37,845 nucleotides of DNA, from positions 1 through 37,845 of the forward strand of contig CAZYMF010000025.1 in NCBI GenBank assembly GCA_964648215.1. The letters run 5' to 3'. The notes under the pieces were generated by a model. The model searched no databases, was not told where the DNA came from, and saw only the letters and a list, made by a program, of their open reading frames with translations. The translations under genes and the position numbers were made by a program. This DNA is from CAZYMF01 sp964648215. GTDB lineage: Bacteria > Desulfobacterota > Binatia > HRBIN30 > JACQVA1. Shown here piece after piece: positions 1 to 7,881 of this stretch; the first letter of the stretch is position 1, and every line of letters starts with the position of its first letter.

Positions 1-2123
1 ACACTGGTACCCGCCTGATCGTTCGCTTCGGTGAAGTCGCCGTCGCAGCCGGAGGCATCGCCGATGAGGTTGTAGTCGAGGGACATGACGGTGCCGCTGG
101 GGTTGGCGCAGTCCGGGTAGTCATTCGAGCCGGCCAGGTCGTGGTTGCCGGCGACGATGGAGTTCTTCACGAAGATCGTGTCGTTCTGCGACTCTTCGAA
201 GATGCCGCCGCCGTCGCCGAGAGAGTTGCTGGCACCGGCGGTGTTGTTGAAGATGGTGACGTTGTTGAGATGAACCTCGCCCACCACGTAGTTGCCGATC
301 GCGCCCGCGTTCCCTCCGGCGATATTCCCCGAGAAGGTGCTGTTGGTCGCCGTTGTCGTGGAGTAGAAGGAGTTGTCCACCCCGGCGCTGTCGTTCAGCG
401 CCTGATTGTTGCTGACCGTGCTGCGGGTGATGGTCAGCGTCGTGGGCGGCAGGTCCGCCGGAATATTGTTGATGAACGTCGGCGGGCCGCCGAGCAGGGT
501 AAACAGGGCCCCCCCGCCGTCGTTTCCTATGCCACCAACGGAACCGTAGGCCATGTTGTCGTCAACGGTCGTGGTGTCGACGGTGACCGTCCCCCAGCTG
601 TTGAAAATACCTCCGTAGGAACCCGGGCCGACGAGGCCATCCAGGGCCGCGGGCGGTCCATTGAGGTCGGTCTGAGCGGCGAACGGCGGCAACCTGTCGA
701 ACGGGATGTTCCCGGCGACGTTCTGGTTGACCGTGCTGCCCACCAGCGAGGTGACGCCGGCTACGTTGCTGAGGCCACCGGTGAGGTAGGCCCCGTTCTC
801 GTCCACGTGGCTGTTGTCGAACGAAAGGGACAGCGAGTTGGGGTCTCCGAGCTGGATGTTCGCCCCGTCGAGCATGTTGCCCGGGCCCAAGGTGAAGTTG
901 AACAGGCCGCCGTAGGCCCCCCCCTCCGCCAGGATCAGGGGCAGCACGAAGCCGGCGTTCATGGCGCCGCCGCCGATGTACGCTCCATTGAAAGCTACCA
1001 CGCTGTCGTCTTGGAATGTGGCAATGGCTTTGCCGAAGCCGTTGTCGGGGCCCACGGTATCGTTCAGCAGGAACGGGAAACGCGTGTTGATCAGACCGCC
1101 ACCGATTAAGGCAAAATTGCCAAAGAGGCCACCGGTTTGAACCGTCAGCCGGGCATCGACGGGCACGTGGCCGTCGAGCGGGATTCCCAACGCCGCGAAC
1201 AGCACGCTGGCGTCGTTCCAGACTCCGCCGCCGAAGATCGCGAAGTTCTCGTCGACGATGCTGTAGTTACTCAGGGTGAACGAGGCTTCGGGAGCGCCGG
1301 GGAACGGTATGGAGAGGTTGCACACACCGCCGCCGAAAACAGCCGCGTTGTACGCCACCTCCGACGAGTTGTCCACGGTGAGTGTTGCGAAGTTTAGAAT
1401 TCCGCCACCACAGAGACCGCTGCTGGTGCTGAATGGACCGCTGTAGTCGAGTGGCACGTTGTCTTCCACGAGGCTGTCGTTTGTCAGGTGGACCGTGCCC
1501 GACAGGTTGGCGATGCCGTTGCCGCCGAGGAAACCGCCCGCGTTGTCGCCGACGAAGACATTGTCGAGGGTCAAGGTTGGAGATGGAGAAGGGGGATCAA
1601 AGGTTCCGACAACGATGCCACCGCCGAAGTCAAAGGGAGAGCCCAGGGTGCTGCTGCCGTGGCGAATCGTCATCTGGCTGAACGTGACCATGCCGTCGGT
1701 GACGACGAACACGGGAAAATCCGCGGCGCCCATGTTGCCGGGGAGGGCCGTGCTGGCTTCGATGCACGTCTCCGTTGCGTCGCACAGTCCGGAGCCATAG
1801 GTGGTGCCGGCGCCGTTGATCGTCACGTCGGTGTCGATCTCGAGGCTGCCGCGGGCGGCGTCGAGGGTGTACTGGCCGCCGGGCACGTTGATGATGTCGG
1901 CCGTGCCCGGGGTGCTGTTGGCCAACTCGATCGCACCGCGCAGGCTGCAATCACTGGCGGCGCCCGTGCAGGCCATTGCCGTCGTCGGATCCGGGTCGTC
2001 GGTGCGATCGACGTCGAAGGTCAGCGCCGTCGCCCGGCTGCAGATCGCCAGTAGCTGAATCAGGGTCACGGCAACGCAAAAGTACCCTAGCCGACCCAAC
2101 CAACCGTCCCGTCGTTCCTTCAT
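1..2123 (-). CDS. Secreted CSLREA / choice-of-anchor Q beta-helix protein (C-terminus cut by window edge)
   Basis: The minus strand reads open from an ATG at 2123 to the window edge (707 codons, no stop), so the C-terminus is missing. The N-terminus has a short basic region and a hydrophobic signal peptide ending near Ala33 (SRATA/LTF). It is followed by a CSLREA-type domain: VDRTDDPDP, then DCSLRGAIELAN and GQYTL. The remainder is Asn/Gly-rich short-turn repeat sequence typical of right-handed parallel beta-helices. The last visible part (NSIVAGN, then DC...YNLIG...GC) matches the choice-of-anchor Q pattern. Family knowledge: these are exported surface or extracellular proteins with adhesin- or pectate-lyase-like folds and no assigned enzymatic activity. 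A purine-rich GAGAGGGGG lies about 9 nt upstream of the ATG. The opposite strand also carries long open frames here, but they lack a signal peptide or domain logic and are mirror images of this gene. Confidence 0.85.
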   Translation of the reverse strand, partial: MKERRDGWLGRLGYFCVAVTLIQLLAICSRATALTFDVDRTDDPDPTTAMACTGAASDCSLRGAIELANSTPGTADIINVPGGQYTLDAARGSLEIDTDVTINGAGTTYGSGLCDATETCIEASTALPGNMGAADFPVFVVTDGMVTFSQMTIRHGSSTLGSPFDFGGGIVVGTFDPPSPSPTLTLDNVFVGDNAGGFLGGNGIANLSGTVHLTNDSLVEDNVPLDYSGPFSTSSGLCGGGILNFATLTVDNSSEVAYNAAVFGGGVCNLSIPFPGAPEASFTLSNYSIVDENFAIFGGGVWNDASVLFAALGIPLDGHVPVDARLTVQTGGLFGNFALIGGGLINTRFPFLLNDTVGPDNGFGKAIATFQDDSVVAFNGAYIGGGAMNAGFVLPLILAEGGAYGGLFNFTLGPGNMLDGANIQLGDPNSLSLSFDNSHVDENGAYLTGGLSNVAGVTSLVGSTVNQNVAGNIPFDRLPPFAAQTDLNGPPAALDGLVGPGSYGGIFNSWGTVTVDTTTVDDNMAYGSVGGIGNDGGGALFTLLGGPPTFINNIPADLPPTTLTITRSTVSNNQALNDSAGVDNSFYSTTTATNSTFSGNIAGGNAGAIGNYVVGEVHLNNVTIFNNTAGASNSLGDGGGIFEESQNDTIFVKNSIVAGNHDLAGSNDYPDCANPSGTVMSLDYNLIGDASGCDGDFTEANDQAGTS

Positions 2124-2259
2124 GGCCGATGCCCCCTCTCCGCTGCGCGGTCTGGTCTCGACTGCTACCCGAGAGCAGAGCGCAACAGCAGCGGCTGCCC
2201 ACGACTTCTCCGACCTCACCTTGTGACACCGGCGGGAGGAAAAGTCAATTGCAAATCAA

Positions 2260-2679
2260 CTACTTAGTTACCAAAAACCCGGTCCATCCGGCACCTGGTC
2301 CCTCCACCAGGACGCGTTCTTCGCAGCGCCACAGGGGAGCGATCGGAGTGCCGCCGCGCGGCGTCGCCGCGGCAACGCCGTCGCATTGGATCTTGGTGGC
2401 CGACCAGACCGAGGTGATGATCACCATCTGCCCGTTCGGCGGCGAGAAGGTGAGCTGGCACGGCTCGGCGCTCGGGCAGGCGCCTCCGGCCGCCTTGCCG
2501 GACATCGGCGCGGGGGACGAGCGTCGCCACCAGGTCGAGTGGGCCAACTTCTCGGCCCATTCCTTTTGCCGAGCTCTCATCGTGGCCTGGGCCTCGGGGC
2601 CAGGCGTGGGCGGCTCAGCCAGAGCGACGGTGCCGCCGAACAGCAACAGCGCAACGAAAAGCAAGCTTCCGGTCCGCAT
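2260..2679 (-). CDS. Small secreted hypothetical protein
   Basis: 139 aa. I chose the ATG at 2679 because a strong Shine-Dalgarno (GGAGGGAG) sits immediately upstream and the product then begins with a clean signal peptide (MRTGSLLFVALLLFGG, cleavage near ALA/EPP at residue 21). The mature part is about 118 aa with four cysteines (CPSAEPC pair, then IQCDG and WRCEE), which could form two disulfides in the periplasm. I recognise no family. It lies upstream of, and co-directional with, the CSLREA gene, with 136 bp between them and no convincing promoter in that gap. The frame stays open further upstream but gives an Arg-rich, implausible N-terminus. Function unknown. Confidence 0.65.
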   Translation of the reverse strand: MRTGSLLFVALLLFGGTVALAEPPTPGPEAQATMRARQKEWAEKLAHSTWWRRSSPAPMSGKAAGGACPSAEPCQLTFSPPNGQMVIITSVWSATKIQCDGVAAATPRGGTPIAPLWRCEERVLVEGPGAGWTGFLVTK

Positions 2680-2836
2680 ACTCCCTCCAGTGTACCAAGG
2701 AAGTCCAACACATATGCTTTGAAGGTGGCCGCGTCTAGTGCCGCGAGCGAAAACATCACCGACCCGCTCTACCGGCTGGCCATGGAATTCGGTATGGTCC
2801 GTTGCCTCTCGGAGGGTATGGCCTGGGGAAGCGAGG

Positions 2837-4024
2837 GTGGCACAGAAACGGATCCAAGACGAGCAGGGCGAGCCTGCCGTGATCGCTGCTGCCCGTGCCC
2901 TGGCGGCGGGTATCCGCGAGCGGGCGGACCAGATCGAGCGCGAGCGCCGCTTGCCGGCCGAGCTGGTGCACGCGTTGGCGGAGGCGGGCCTTTTTCGCCT
3001 CTGCGTGCCGCGCCGCCTCGGCGGCGGCGAGGTCGACGTCGCCACCTTGGTGCGGGCGATCGAGGAGATTGCCTATGCCGACGGCTCGGCCGGCTGGTGC
3101 GTGATGATCGGCGCCACCAGCGGCGTCGTCAGCGCCTACCTGCCCGAGGAGGCGGCCAGCGAGATCTACGCCGGTGGTTCCGACCTCGTCACCGGCGGCG
3201 TGTTTGCCCCCTTCGGCAAGGCGGCGGCCGTTGCCGGCGGCTACCGGGTGTCGGGCCGCTGGCCGTTCGCCAGCGGCTGCGAGCACTGCGCCTGGCTGAT
3301 GGGCGGCAGTGTCATCACGATCGACGGCAAGCCGCAGCTGCTGCCCAGCGGCGCACCGGACTCGCGCCTGCTGCTGTTCCCGGCCGCCGACGTTCAGGTC
3401 ATCGATACCTGGACGGTCTCGGGGCTGCGCGGCACCGGCAGCCACGACATCGCCGTCAGCGATCTCTTCGTGCCGACGAACCGAGCGGTGTCGCTGATCA
3501 CCGATCGGCCGCGCCATCCCGGGCCGCTCTACGCCTTCCCGGTGTTCGGCCTGCTCGCTCTCGGCATCGCCGGCGTGGGGCTCGGGATTGCGCGCAACGC
3601 CATCGACGAGCTGGTGCGGCTGGCCGTCGACAAGACTCCCACGGGAACGCGCAAGCGCCTGGCCGAACGCGCGACGACGCAGATCGAGGTGGCGCAGGCC
3701 GAGGCGGGCCTGCGCTCGGCGCGGGCCTTCCTGTTCCAGACGATTTCCGAAACCTGGCAGGCGGCGCGCACGGAAGGGGCGATCTCCATCCAGCAGCGCG
3801 CGCTGCTGCGCCTGGCGGCCAGCAACGCCGCCGCTGCGGCGGCTCGGGTCGTCGATCTGATGTACAACGCCGGCGGCGGCACCTCGATCTATGCCAGCAG
3901 CCCGCTGCAGCGCTGCTTCCGCGACATTCACGTCGTTACCCAGCACATGATGGTGGCGCCGGCGACCTACGAGCTCACCGGCCGGCTCTTCCTCGGCGTC
4001 GACGCCGACACGGCGCTGTTGTGA
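2837..4024 (+). CDS. Acyl-CoA dehydrogenase-fold flavoprotein (HsaA-like flavin monooxygenase family)
   Basis: 395 aa from the GTG at 2837, preceded by GGGGAAGCGAGG. An upstream in-frame GTG at 2738 would add 33 Arg/Trp-rich residues unlike the family. The sequence follows the acyl-CoA dehydrogenase type-2 pattern: an N-terminal helical domain (RLPAELVHALAEAGLF, LGGGEVD), DGSAGWCVMIG, the beta-domain GGYRVSGRWPFASGC, then VSGLRGTGSHDIAVSDLFVP, and a helical C-terminus with a conserved-looking QRCFRDIHV. Known members include HsaA-type flavin-dependent hydroxylases, which use FMNH2 from a partner reductase, and related desaturases. The substrate cannot be told from sequence. The next gene (nitroreductase, FMN-binding) and the ABM monooxygenase are co-directional, but a 142-bp repeat-bearing gap separates this gene from them, so co-transcription is uncertain. 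Confidence 0.8.
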   Translation: MAQKRIQDEQGEPAVIAAARALAAGIRERADQIERERRLPAELVHALAEAGLFRLCVPRRLGGGEVDVATLVRAIEEIAYADGSAGWCVMIGATSGVVSAYLPEEAASEIYAGGSDLVTGGVFAPFGKAAAVAGGYRVSGRWPFASGCEHCAWLMGGSVITIDGKPQLLPSGAPDSRLLLFPAADVQVIDTWTVSGLRGTGSHDIAVSDLFVPTNRAVSLITDRPRHPGPLYAFPVFGLLALGIAGVGLGIARNAIDELVRLAVDKTPTGTRKRLAERATTQIEVAQAEAGLRSARAFLFQTISETWQAARTEGAISIQQRALLRLAASNAAAAAARVVDLMYNAGGGTSIYASSPLQRCFRDIHVVTQHMMVAPATYELTGRLFLGVDADTALL

Positions 4025-4160
4025 GAAGCGAGGGAAAAGGGAAAAGCGAAAAGGTAAAAGGTGAAAGGTGAAAGCCAGAAGGAGAGAGCTCTTGCATTTC
4101 GCTTTCGACTTTGAGCTTCTGGCTTTCCGACTTTGACCTTTCCCCTTTCCGACTCTGCTT
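4025..4160. repeat. Oligo-repeat imperfect palindrome (GAAAAGG / CCTTTTC type)
   Basis: The left half is purine-rich, made of reiterated GGGAAAA, GCGAAAA and GGTGAAA units. The right half is the pyrimidine-rich complement. The inner arms GAAAGCCAGAAG (4070-4081) and CTTCTGGCTTTC (4116-4127) are perfect 12-bp inverted repeats around a 34-nt loop that contains AGAGCTCT. The element fills nearly the whole gap after the flavoprotein stop. A long hairpin is likely; a role in termination or mRNA stability is inference. Related elements are at 11003-11098 and 24801-24867. Confidence 0.75.
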
Positions 4161-4166
4161 GACGCC

Positions 4167-4823
4167 ATGGATCTGTTCGAAGCGATCAACACGACCCGCG
4201 CGGTGCGCCGCTTCAGCGACGAGCCGGTGACCGACGAGGAGATCCTCGTCTGCCTGCGGGCGGCGATGCAGGCGCCGAGCGGCGGCAACATTCAGCCGTG
4301 GCAGTTCCTGGTGGTGACCGAGGCGGAGCGGAAGCGGGCGATCGGCGCCCTCTACCGGCGCGCCTACGATCGCTACGAGCCCGCCCTGCTGCGCGCGCGG
4401 CCGCCGTTTCGTTCGGAGCAGGAGAAGGCGAGCGTCGGGCGCATGGCGCGGGCCTCGCGCCATCTCGCCGAGCATCTCGGCGAGGCGCCGGCTCTGGTGT
4501 TGGTGCTGATGCCGAACATCTCGATGACGCTGCAGGACGAGCAGGGCCCGCTCGACGTCGGCACCCCGTTCGCCTCGGTGTACCCAGCGGTGCAGAACTT
4601 CATGCTCGCGGCCCGTGGCCTGGGAATCGGTACCACGCTGACCACGGTCTATCGCGTCTATCAGGACGAGGTCCGCGCCGCCTGCGGGATTCCCGAGCGC
4701 TACGAGATCGTGGCGCTGATCCCGATGGGGCGGCCGCGCAAGCCTTTCACCGTCGGCCGCCGGCGTCCGCTGGAGCAGGTGACGCACTGGAATCGGTTCG
4801 GCAACAAGACGAAGGGAGAGTGA
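4167..4823 (+). CDS. Nitroreductase-family FMN oxidoreductase
   Basis: 218 aa, the usual length for the family. It opens with the hallmark MDLFEAINTTRAVRRFSDEPV, where Arg11, Arg14 and Arg15 are in the FMN-phosphate-binding region, followed by APSGGNIQPWQF at about residues 36-47 (FMN/dimer contact). GLGIGTTLTT and a C-terminal GRPRKPF lie in the flavin-binding part. Family members are homodimeric FMN enzymes that use NAD(P)H to reduce nitroaromatics, quinones or enones, or act as dehalogenases; specificity cannot be assigned here. The ABM gene follows after 4 bp, so the two are probably one transcript. The start is the first ATG, just after the oligo-repeat element; no strong Shine-Dalgarno is visible. 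Confidence 0.9.
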   Translation: MDLFEAINTTRAVRRFSDEPVTDEEILVCLRAAMQAPSGGNIQPWQFLVVTEAERKRAIGALYRRAYDRYEPALLRARPPFRSEQEKASVGRMARASRHLAEHLGEAPALVLVLMPNISMTLQDEQGPLDVGTPFASVYPAVQNFMLAARGLGIGTTLTTVYRVYQDEVRAACGIPERYEIVALIPMGRPRKPFTVGRRRPLEQVTHWNRFGNKTKGE

Positions 4824-4827
4824 AGAG

Positions 4828-5124
4828 ATGAACGTGATCGCAAAGCTGAAGGTCAAGGCCGGCGGCGAGGATGCCTTCCGCCAGGCCGCGGACAAGATGA
4901 TCGAGCACGTCAAGGCCAACGAGGCCGGCACCTTGCAGTACGTCCTGCTGCGCTCGACCGCCGACCCGACCGAGTTCGTGTTCTACGAGGCGTACGCCGA
5001 TCAAGGCGCGTTCGCCGCCCACGGCGGCAGCGAGGCGATGCAGCAGTTCTTCGGCGCCGTCGGCACCCTGCTCGCCGGCCGCCCGGAGATCAGCATGTAC
5101 GAGGAGCTGGCCGGCAAGAAGTGA
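4828..5124 (+). CDS. ABM-family putative quinol monooxygenase
   Basis: 98 aa, one antibiotic-biosynthesis-monooxygenase (ABM) ferredoxin-like domain covering the whole chain. Typical features are MNVIAKLKVKAGGEDAFRQA, the central QYVLLRSTADPTEFVFYEAYAD strand pair, and FAAHGGSEAMQQF. The family (YgiN-like) oxidises quinols or aromatic rings without a cofactor, or acts as a dimeric stress protein; the substrate is unknown. It starts 4 bp after the nitroreductase stop, with GAAGAG close to the ATG, so the two are likely translationally linked. A quinone/quinol redox role shared with the nitroreductase is an inference from this pairing. Confidence 0.85.
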   Translation: MNVIAKLKVKAGGEDAFRQAADKMIEHVKANEAGTLQYVLLRSTADPTEFVFYEAYADQGAFAAHGGSEAMQQFFGAVGTLLAGRPEISMYEELAGKK

Positions 5125-5131
5125 CGCAGGC

Positions 5132-5173
5132 CCAGTCGTGGCGCCGGGCCGCCGTGCCTGGCGCCACGACTGG
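5132..5173. repeat. 14-bp perfect inverted repeat (stable hairpin) after the ABM stop
   Basis: CCAGTCGTGGCGCC at 5132-5145 and GGCGCCACGACTGG at 5160-5173 are perfect inverted repeats separated by 14 nt. The hairpin starts 7 nt after the ABM stop codon. No T-run follows, so it is not a classical intrinsic terminator. It may stabilise the upstream mRNA 3' end, or it may attenuate read-through into the MutS-like gene. It overlaps the region that would be coding if the downstream gene began at the GTG at 5121, which argues against that start. Confidence 0.8.
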
Positions 5174-5213
5174 CTCTCGTGACGACGAGCCGGGCCGTCG
5201 CGGGTTGGTCGCC

Positions 5214-7034
5214 GTGGGCACGGAAGCGAGTTCGACGGGTTCGCCGGCGAGCGGCTCGCCACCTCTGGCCGAGTACACTCGCCGGCTCGAGTCCCGTAAC
5301 CTCGAGCTGCGACAACTGCGGCGGCGCGAGCTGGCGGTCTCCCGCGCCCGCTTGCTGGTGGCACTGGGCGGGCTCGGACTGTGGTGGGCGGCGCACGCGC
5401 TGTGGGCGGCCTCGTTCCTCTGGCTGCTCGCGCCCGTCGCCGTGTTCGTGGCGCTGGTGGTGGCGCATCATCGAACGCGACAGGTGCGCGAGCGGGCGCA
5501 GCGGGCGGTCGACTTCTACGAGCGCGGCAGCGCTCGTCTCACCGACCGCTGGAGCGGCGGCGGCGAGAGCGGCGAACGCTTCCGCGACGAGGCGCATCCC
5601 TACGGCGAGGACCTCGATCTGTTCGGCGCCGGCTCGCTCTTCGAGCTGCTGTGCACCGCGCGCACCCGGGCCGGGGAGGACGCGCTGGCCCACTGGCTGC
5701 TCTCGCCCGCGACTCCGGACGAGGTGCGGGCGCGGCAGGCGGCGGTGGCCGAGCTGCGGCCGGGGCTCGATCTGCGCGAAGACCTGGCGGCGATCGGGAT
5801 CGACGTGCGCGCGGGCCTCCATCCGGAGGCCCTGGCCGCCTGGGGTGCGGCGCCGCCGCAGCTCGGCGGCGGATGGCTGCGCGTCGTCGCGGCCCTGCTG
5901 GTGACGTTGTCCGTTATCTCCTTGCTCGGCTGGGGAATCGGACTTCTCGGGCCTCGGCTCGCCGTGGTTGCGCTGTCGTTGCAAGGTCTGTTCGGGCTCG
6001 TTCTGCGCACGCGCGTGCGGCAGGTGATCCGCGCGGTCGAGCGGCCGGCGCGCGATCTGGTGCTGCTCTCGCATCTGCTCGGGCGCCTCGAAGCGGAACG
6101 CTTTGCGGCCCCTCGTCTGGCGGCGCTGCGCGCGGCGCTCGACACCGGAGGGCTGCCGCCGTCGCGGCAGATCGCGCGATTGGGGCGACAGATCGACCTG
6201 CTCTATGCCCGCAACAACGAGCTGTTCGCGCCGCTCTCCGGACTGCTGCTGTGGGCGACGCAGTGCGCCCTCGCGATCGAGGCGTGGCGCAGCGCCAACG
6301 GCGCGGCGATCGCGCGTTGGATCGAGGTGGTCGGCGAGATGGAAGCGCTGTGCGCGCTCGCCGGCTATGCCTACGAGCACCCCGGCGATCCGTTCCCGGA
6401 GATCGGCGCGCCGCCGTGCTTTGCCGCCGAGCAGCTCGGTCACCCGCTGATTCCCGACAGCCGCTGCGTGCGCAACGACGTGCATCTCGACGGCGATCGG
6501 CGCCTGCTGATCGTCAGCGGCTCCAACATGTCGGGCAAGAGCACGTTGCTGCGCGCGGTCGGCACCAACGCCGTGCTGGCGCAGGCCGGAGCGCCGGTGC
6601 GCGCTCGACGGCTGCGCCTGTCGCCGCTCGCCGTCGGCGCCTCGATTCGCTTGCACGACTCGCTGCAGGCGGGCACCTCGCGTTTCTACGCCGAGATCAC
6701 CCGCCTGCGGCAGCTCGTCGATCTGGCGGAGGGCGGTGTGCCGCTGCTCTTCCTGCTCGACGAGATCCTCCACGGCACCAACTCGCACGATCGGCGCATC
6801 GGCGCCGAGGCGGTGGTCAAGGAGCTGGTCGCGCGCAACGCCATCGGCCTGGTGACGACGCACGACCTCGCCCTGGCGCAGATGGCCGAGTCCCTGGGCG
6901 CGCGCGCGGCCAACGTCCACTTCGAGGATCATCTGGAAGACGGCAGGATGCGCTTCGACTACCGCATGCGCCCCGGCGTGGTGACCAAGAGCAACGCGCT
7001 GGCCCTGATGCGCGCCGTCGGCCTTGAGGTGTGA
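5214..7034 (+). CDS. Membrane-anchored MutS-family ATPase
   Basis: About 606 aa from the GTG at 5214. The in-frame GTG at 5121 overlaps the ABM stop, but its extra residues come from a hairpin and look non-conserved. Two hydrophobic hairpins are visible: an N-terminal one (LLVALGGLGLWW to VAVFVALVVAHH) and another mid-chain (VVAALLVTLSVISLLGWGIGLL and following). Between and after them are MutS core/lever-like helices. The C-terminal third is a MutS ABC-type ATPase: Walker A GSNMSGKST at 6519-6545, LSPLAVGASIRLHDSLQAGTSRFYAEI, Walker B FLLDEILHGTNSHDR near 6753-6797, then VTTHDLAL. There is no mismatch-binding domain I, so classical mismatch recognition is unlikely. Members of this MutS-related group are widespread but poorly characterised. 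Exact start uncertain; function beyond ATP-dependent DNA or protein clamp activity unknown. Confidence 0.8.
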   Translation: MGTEASSTGSPASGSPPLAEYTRRLESRNLELRQLRRRELAVSRARLLVALGGLGLWWAAHALWAASFLWLLAPVAVFVALVVAHHRTRQVRERAQRAVDFYERGSARLTDRWSGGGESGERFRDEAHPYGEDLDLFGAGSLFELLCTARTRAGEDALAHWLLSPATPDEVRARQAAVAELRPGLDLREDLAAIGIDVRAGLHPEALAAWGAAPPQLGGGWLRVVAALLVTLSVISLLGWGIGLLGPRLAVVALSLQGLFGLVLRTRVRQVIRAVERPARDLVLLSHLLGRLEAERFAAPRLAALRAALDTGGLPPSRQIARLGRQIDLLYARNNELFAPLSGLLLWATQCALAIEAWRSANGAAIARWIEVVGEMEALCALAGYAYEHPGDPFPEIGAPPCFAAEQLGHPLIPDSRCVRNDVHLDGDRRLLIVSGSNMSGKSTLLRAVGTNAVLAQAGAPVRARRLRLSPLAVGASIRLHDSLQAGTSRFYAEITRLRQLVDLAEGGVPLLFLLDEILHGTNSHDRRIGAEAVVKELVARNAIGLVTTHDLALAQMAESLGARAANVHFEDHLEDGRMRFDYRMRPGVVTKSNALALMRAVGLEV

Positions 7035-7106
7035 CTTCACTGGCGGCTGCTGGCGCCACGCGCGTCGGTCGCTGCCTCCGTCCTGGCCGTTTCCCGTCAT
7101 CGCCCG

Positions 7107-7136
7107 TTGACAGGTGTTCCGAGGCTGCCCTACGAT
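7107..7136 (+). promoter_or_regulatory. Sigma-70-type promoter
   Basis: A perfect -35 TTGACA (7107-7112) is followed by an 18-bp spacer and a -10 TACGAT (7131-7136), four of six matches to TATAAT. It lies 45 bp before the ATG at 7181, giving a predicted 5' UTR of about 38 nt. It gives the methyltransferase-like gene its own promoter, separate from the MutS-like gene. No experimental support. Confidence 0.6.
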
Positions 7137-7180
7137 CCAGTCAAAACAAGGGCAGTGCCCGTGACTGCGGGAGGCGTGTG

Positions 7181-7867
7181 ATGGCCGTCGCGTATCGCGT
7201 CTTCGGCTACTTCGGATTGTTCTCGATCTTCGGCGCCATGCTCTACGGCTTTCGCTACGACCCGAGGGCGCCGTGGAGCAACTACCTCTTCGATATCCTG
7301 CTCTACCTGGCCTGGGTCACGCCGCACCTGGTCATGACCCGCGGCTGGTTCAAGCAGGCGGTGTACGGCTCGCCGACGGGCTCGCCGACCGACCGGCGCA
7401 TCTATATCTCGATCACCGTCGTCACCTGGCTCGCTCTGCTGTGGCTGCACCGGCCGCTGCCCGGCGGCGCGCTCGCCGTTGCCGGACCTTTCCGGTTTGC
7501 GGCGACGGTCGGGTTCATCTTCTGCGTCGTGGCGTTCTTCGAGGGGGCGACCTTCGCCGTGCTCGATGGCCTGCTCGCCGTTCCGGGCGCGGCGATGTCG
7601 TTCTCGCACGGCGGCGAGACGCCGCTGCTGACCGAGGGACAGTACGCCAGGGTGCGTCACCCGATGTACCGCGCCGCGCTGCTCGCGGCTCTGTGCTCGA
7701 TCGTGATCCACGCTCATTTCGCCCAGGTGCTGTGGTGCGCGATGATCGGCGCGACCTTCATCGCCTTCATCCCGGTGGAGGAGGCGCAGTTGATGGTGGC
7801 GCGTGGTACGGCCTACCAGAGCTACATGGAGCGAACGCCGTGGCGTCTGGTGCGCGGCCTCTGGTAG
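7181..7867 (+). CDS. Isoprenylcysteine / phospholipid methyltransferase-like integral membrane protein
   Basis: 228 aa. The ATG at 7181 has GGGAGG 6 nt upstream. About five or six membrane helices are visible: GLFSIFGAMLYGF, YLFDILLYLAWV, ISITVVTWLALLWL, VGFIFCVVAFFEG, then ALLAALCSIVI and VLWCAMIGATFIAFI. The C-terminal half has the family signature EGQYARVRHPMYRAALLAAL, followed by EEAQLMVARGTAYQSYMERTPW, with the RHPMY SAM-binding motif and acidic pair of ICMT/PEMT/NnrU-type proteins. A SAM-dependent methyl transfer at the membrane is the family expectation; the acceptor (lipid, isoprenyl-cysteine or small molecule) is unknown. Some relatives lack catalysis, so activity is not certain. It is transcribed from the promoter at 7107-7136. 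Confidence 0.75.
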   Translation: MAVAYRVFGYFGLFSIFGAMLYGFRYDPRAPWSNYLFDILLYLAWVTPHLVMTRGWFKQAVYGSPTGSPTDRRIYISITVVTWLALLWLHRPLPGGALAVAGPFRFAATVGFIFCVVAFFEGATFAVLDGLLAVPGAAMSFSHGGETPLLTEGQYARVRHPMYRAALLAALCSIVIHAHFAQVLWCAMIGATFIAFIPVEEAQLMVARGTAYQSYMERTPWRLVRGLW

Positions 7868-7881
7868 GTCCCCGAAAGGCC

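Noticed and set aside
141..2054. Long plus-strand open frames opposite the CSLREA protein
   Set aside because: Arg/Val/Gly-rich with no domain or signal peptide; they arise because the minus-strand gene is GC-rich. The minus frame has a signal peptide and CSLREA motif.
2386..4071. 561-residue open frame overlapping the flavoprotein
   Set aside because: Different frame from the HsaA-like protein, Arg-rich, with no recognisable domain.
5001..7100. 699-residue minus-strand frame opposite the MutS-like gene
   Set aside because: Mirror of the plus-strand gene, dominated by Arg, His and Gln; the plus strand has Walker A and B motifs.
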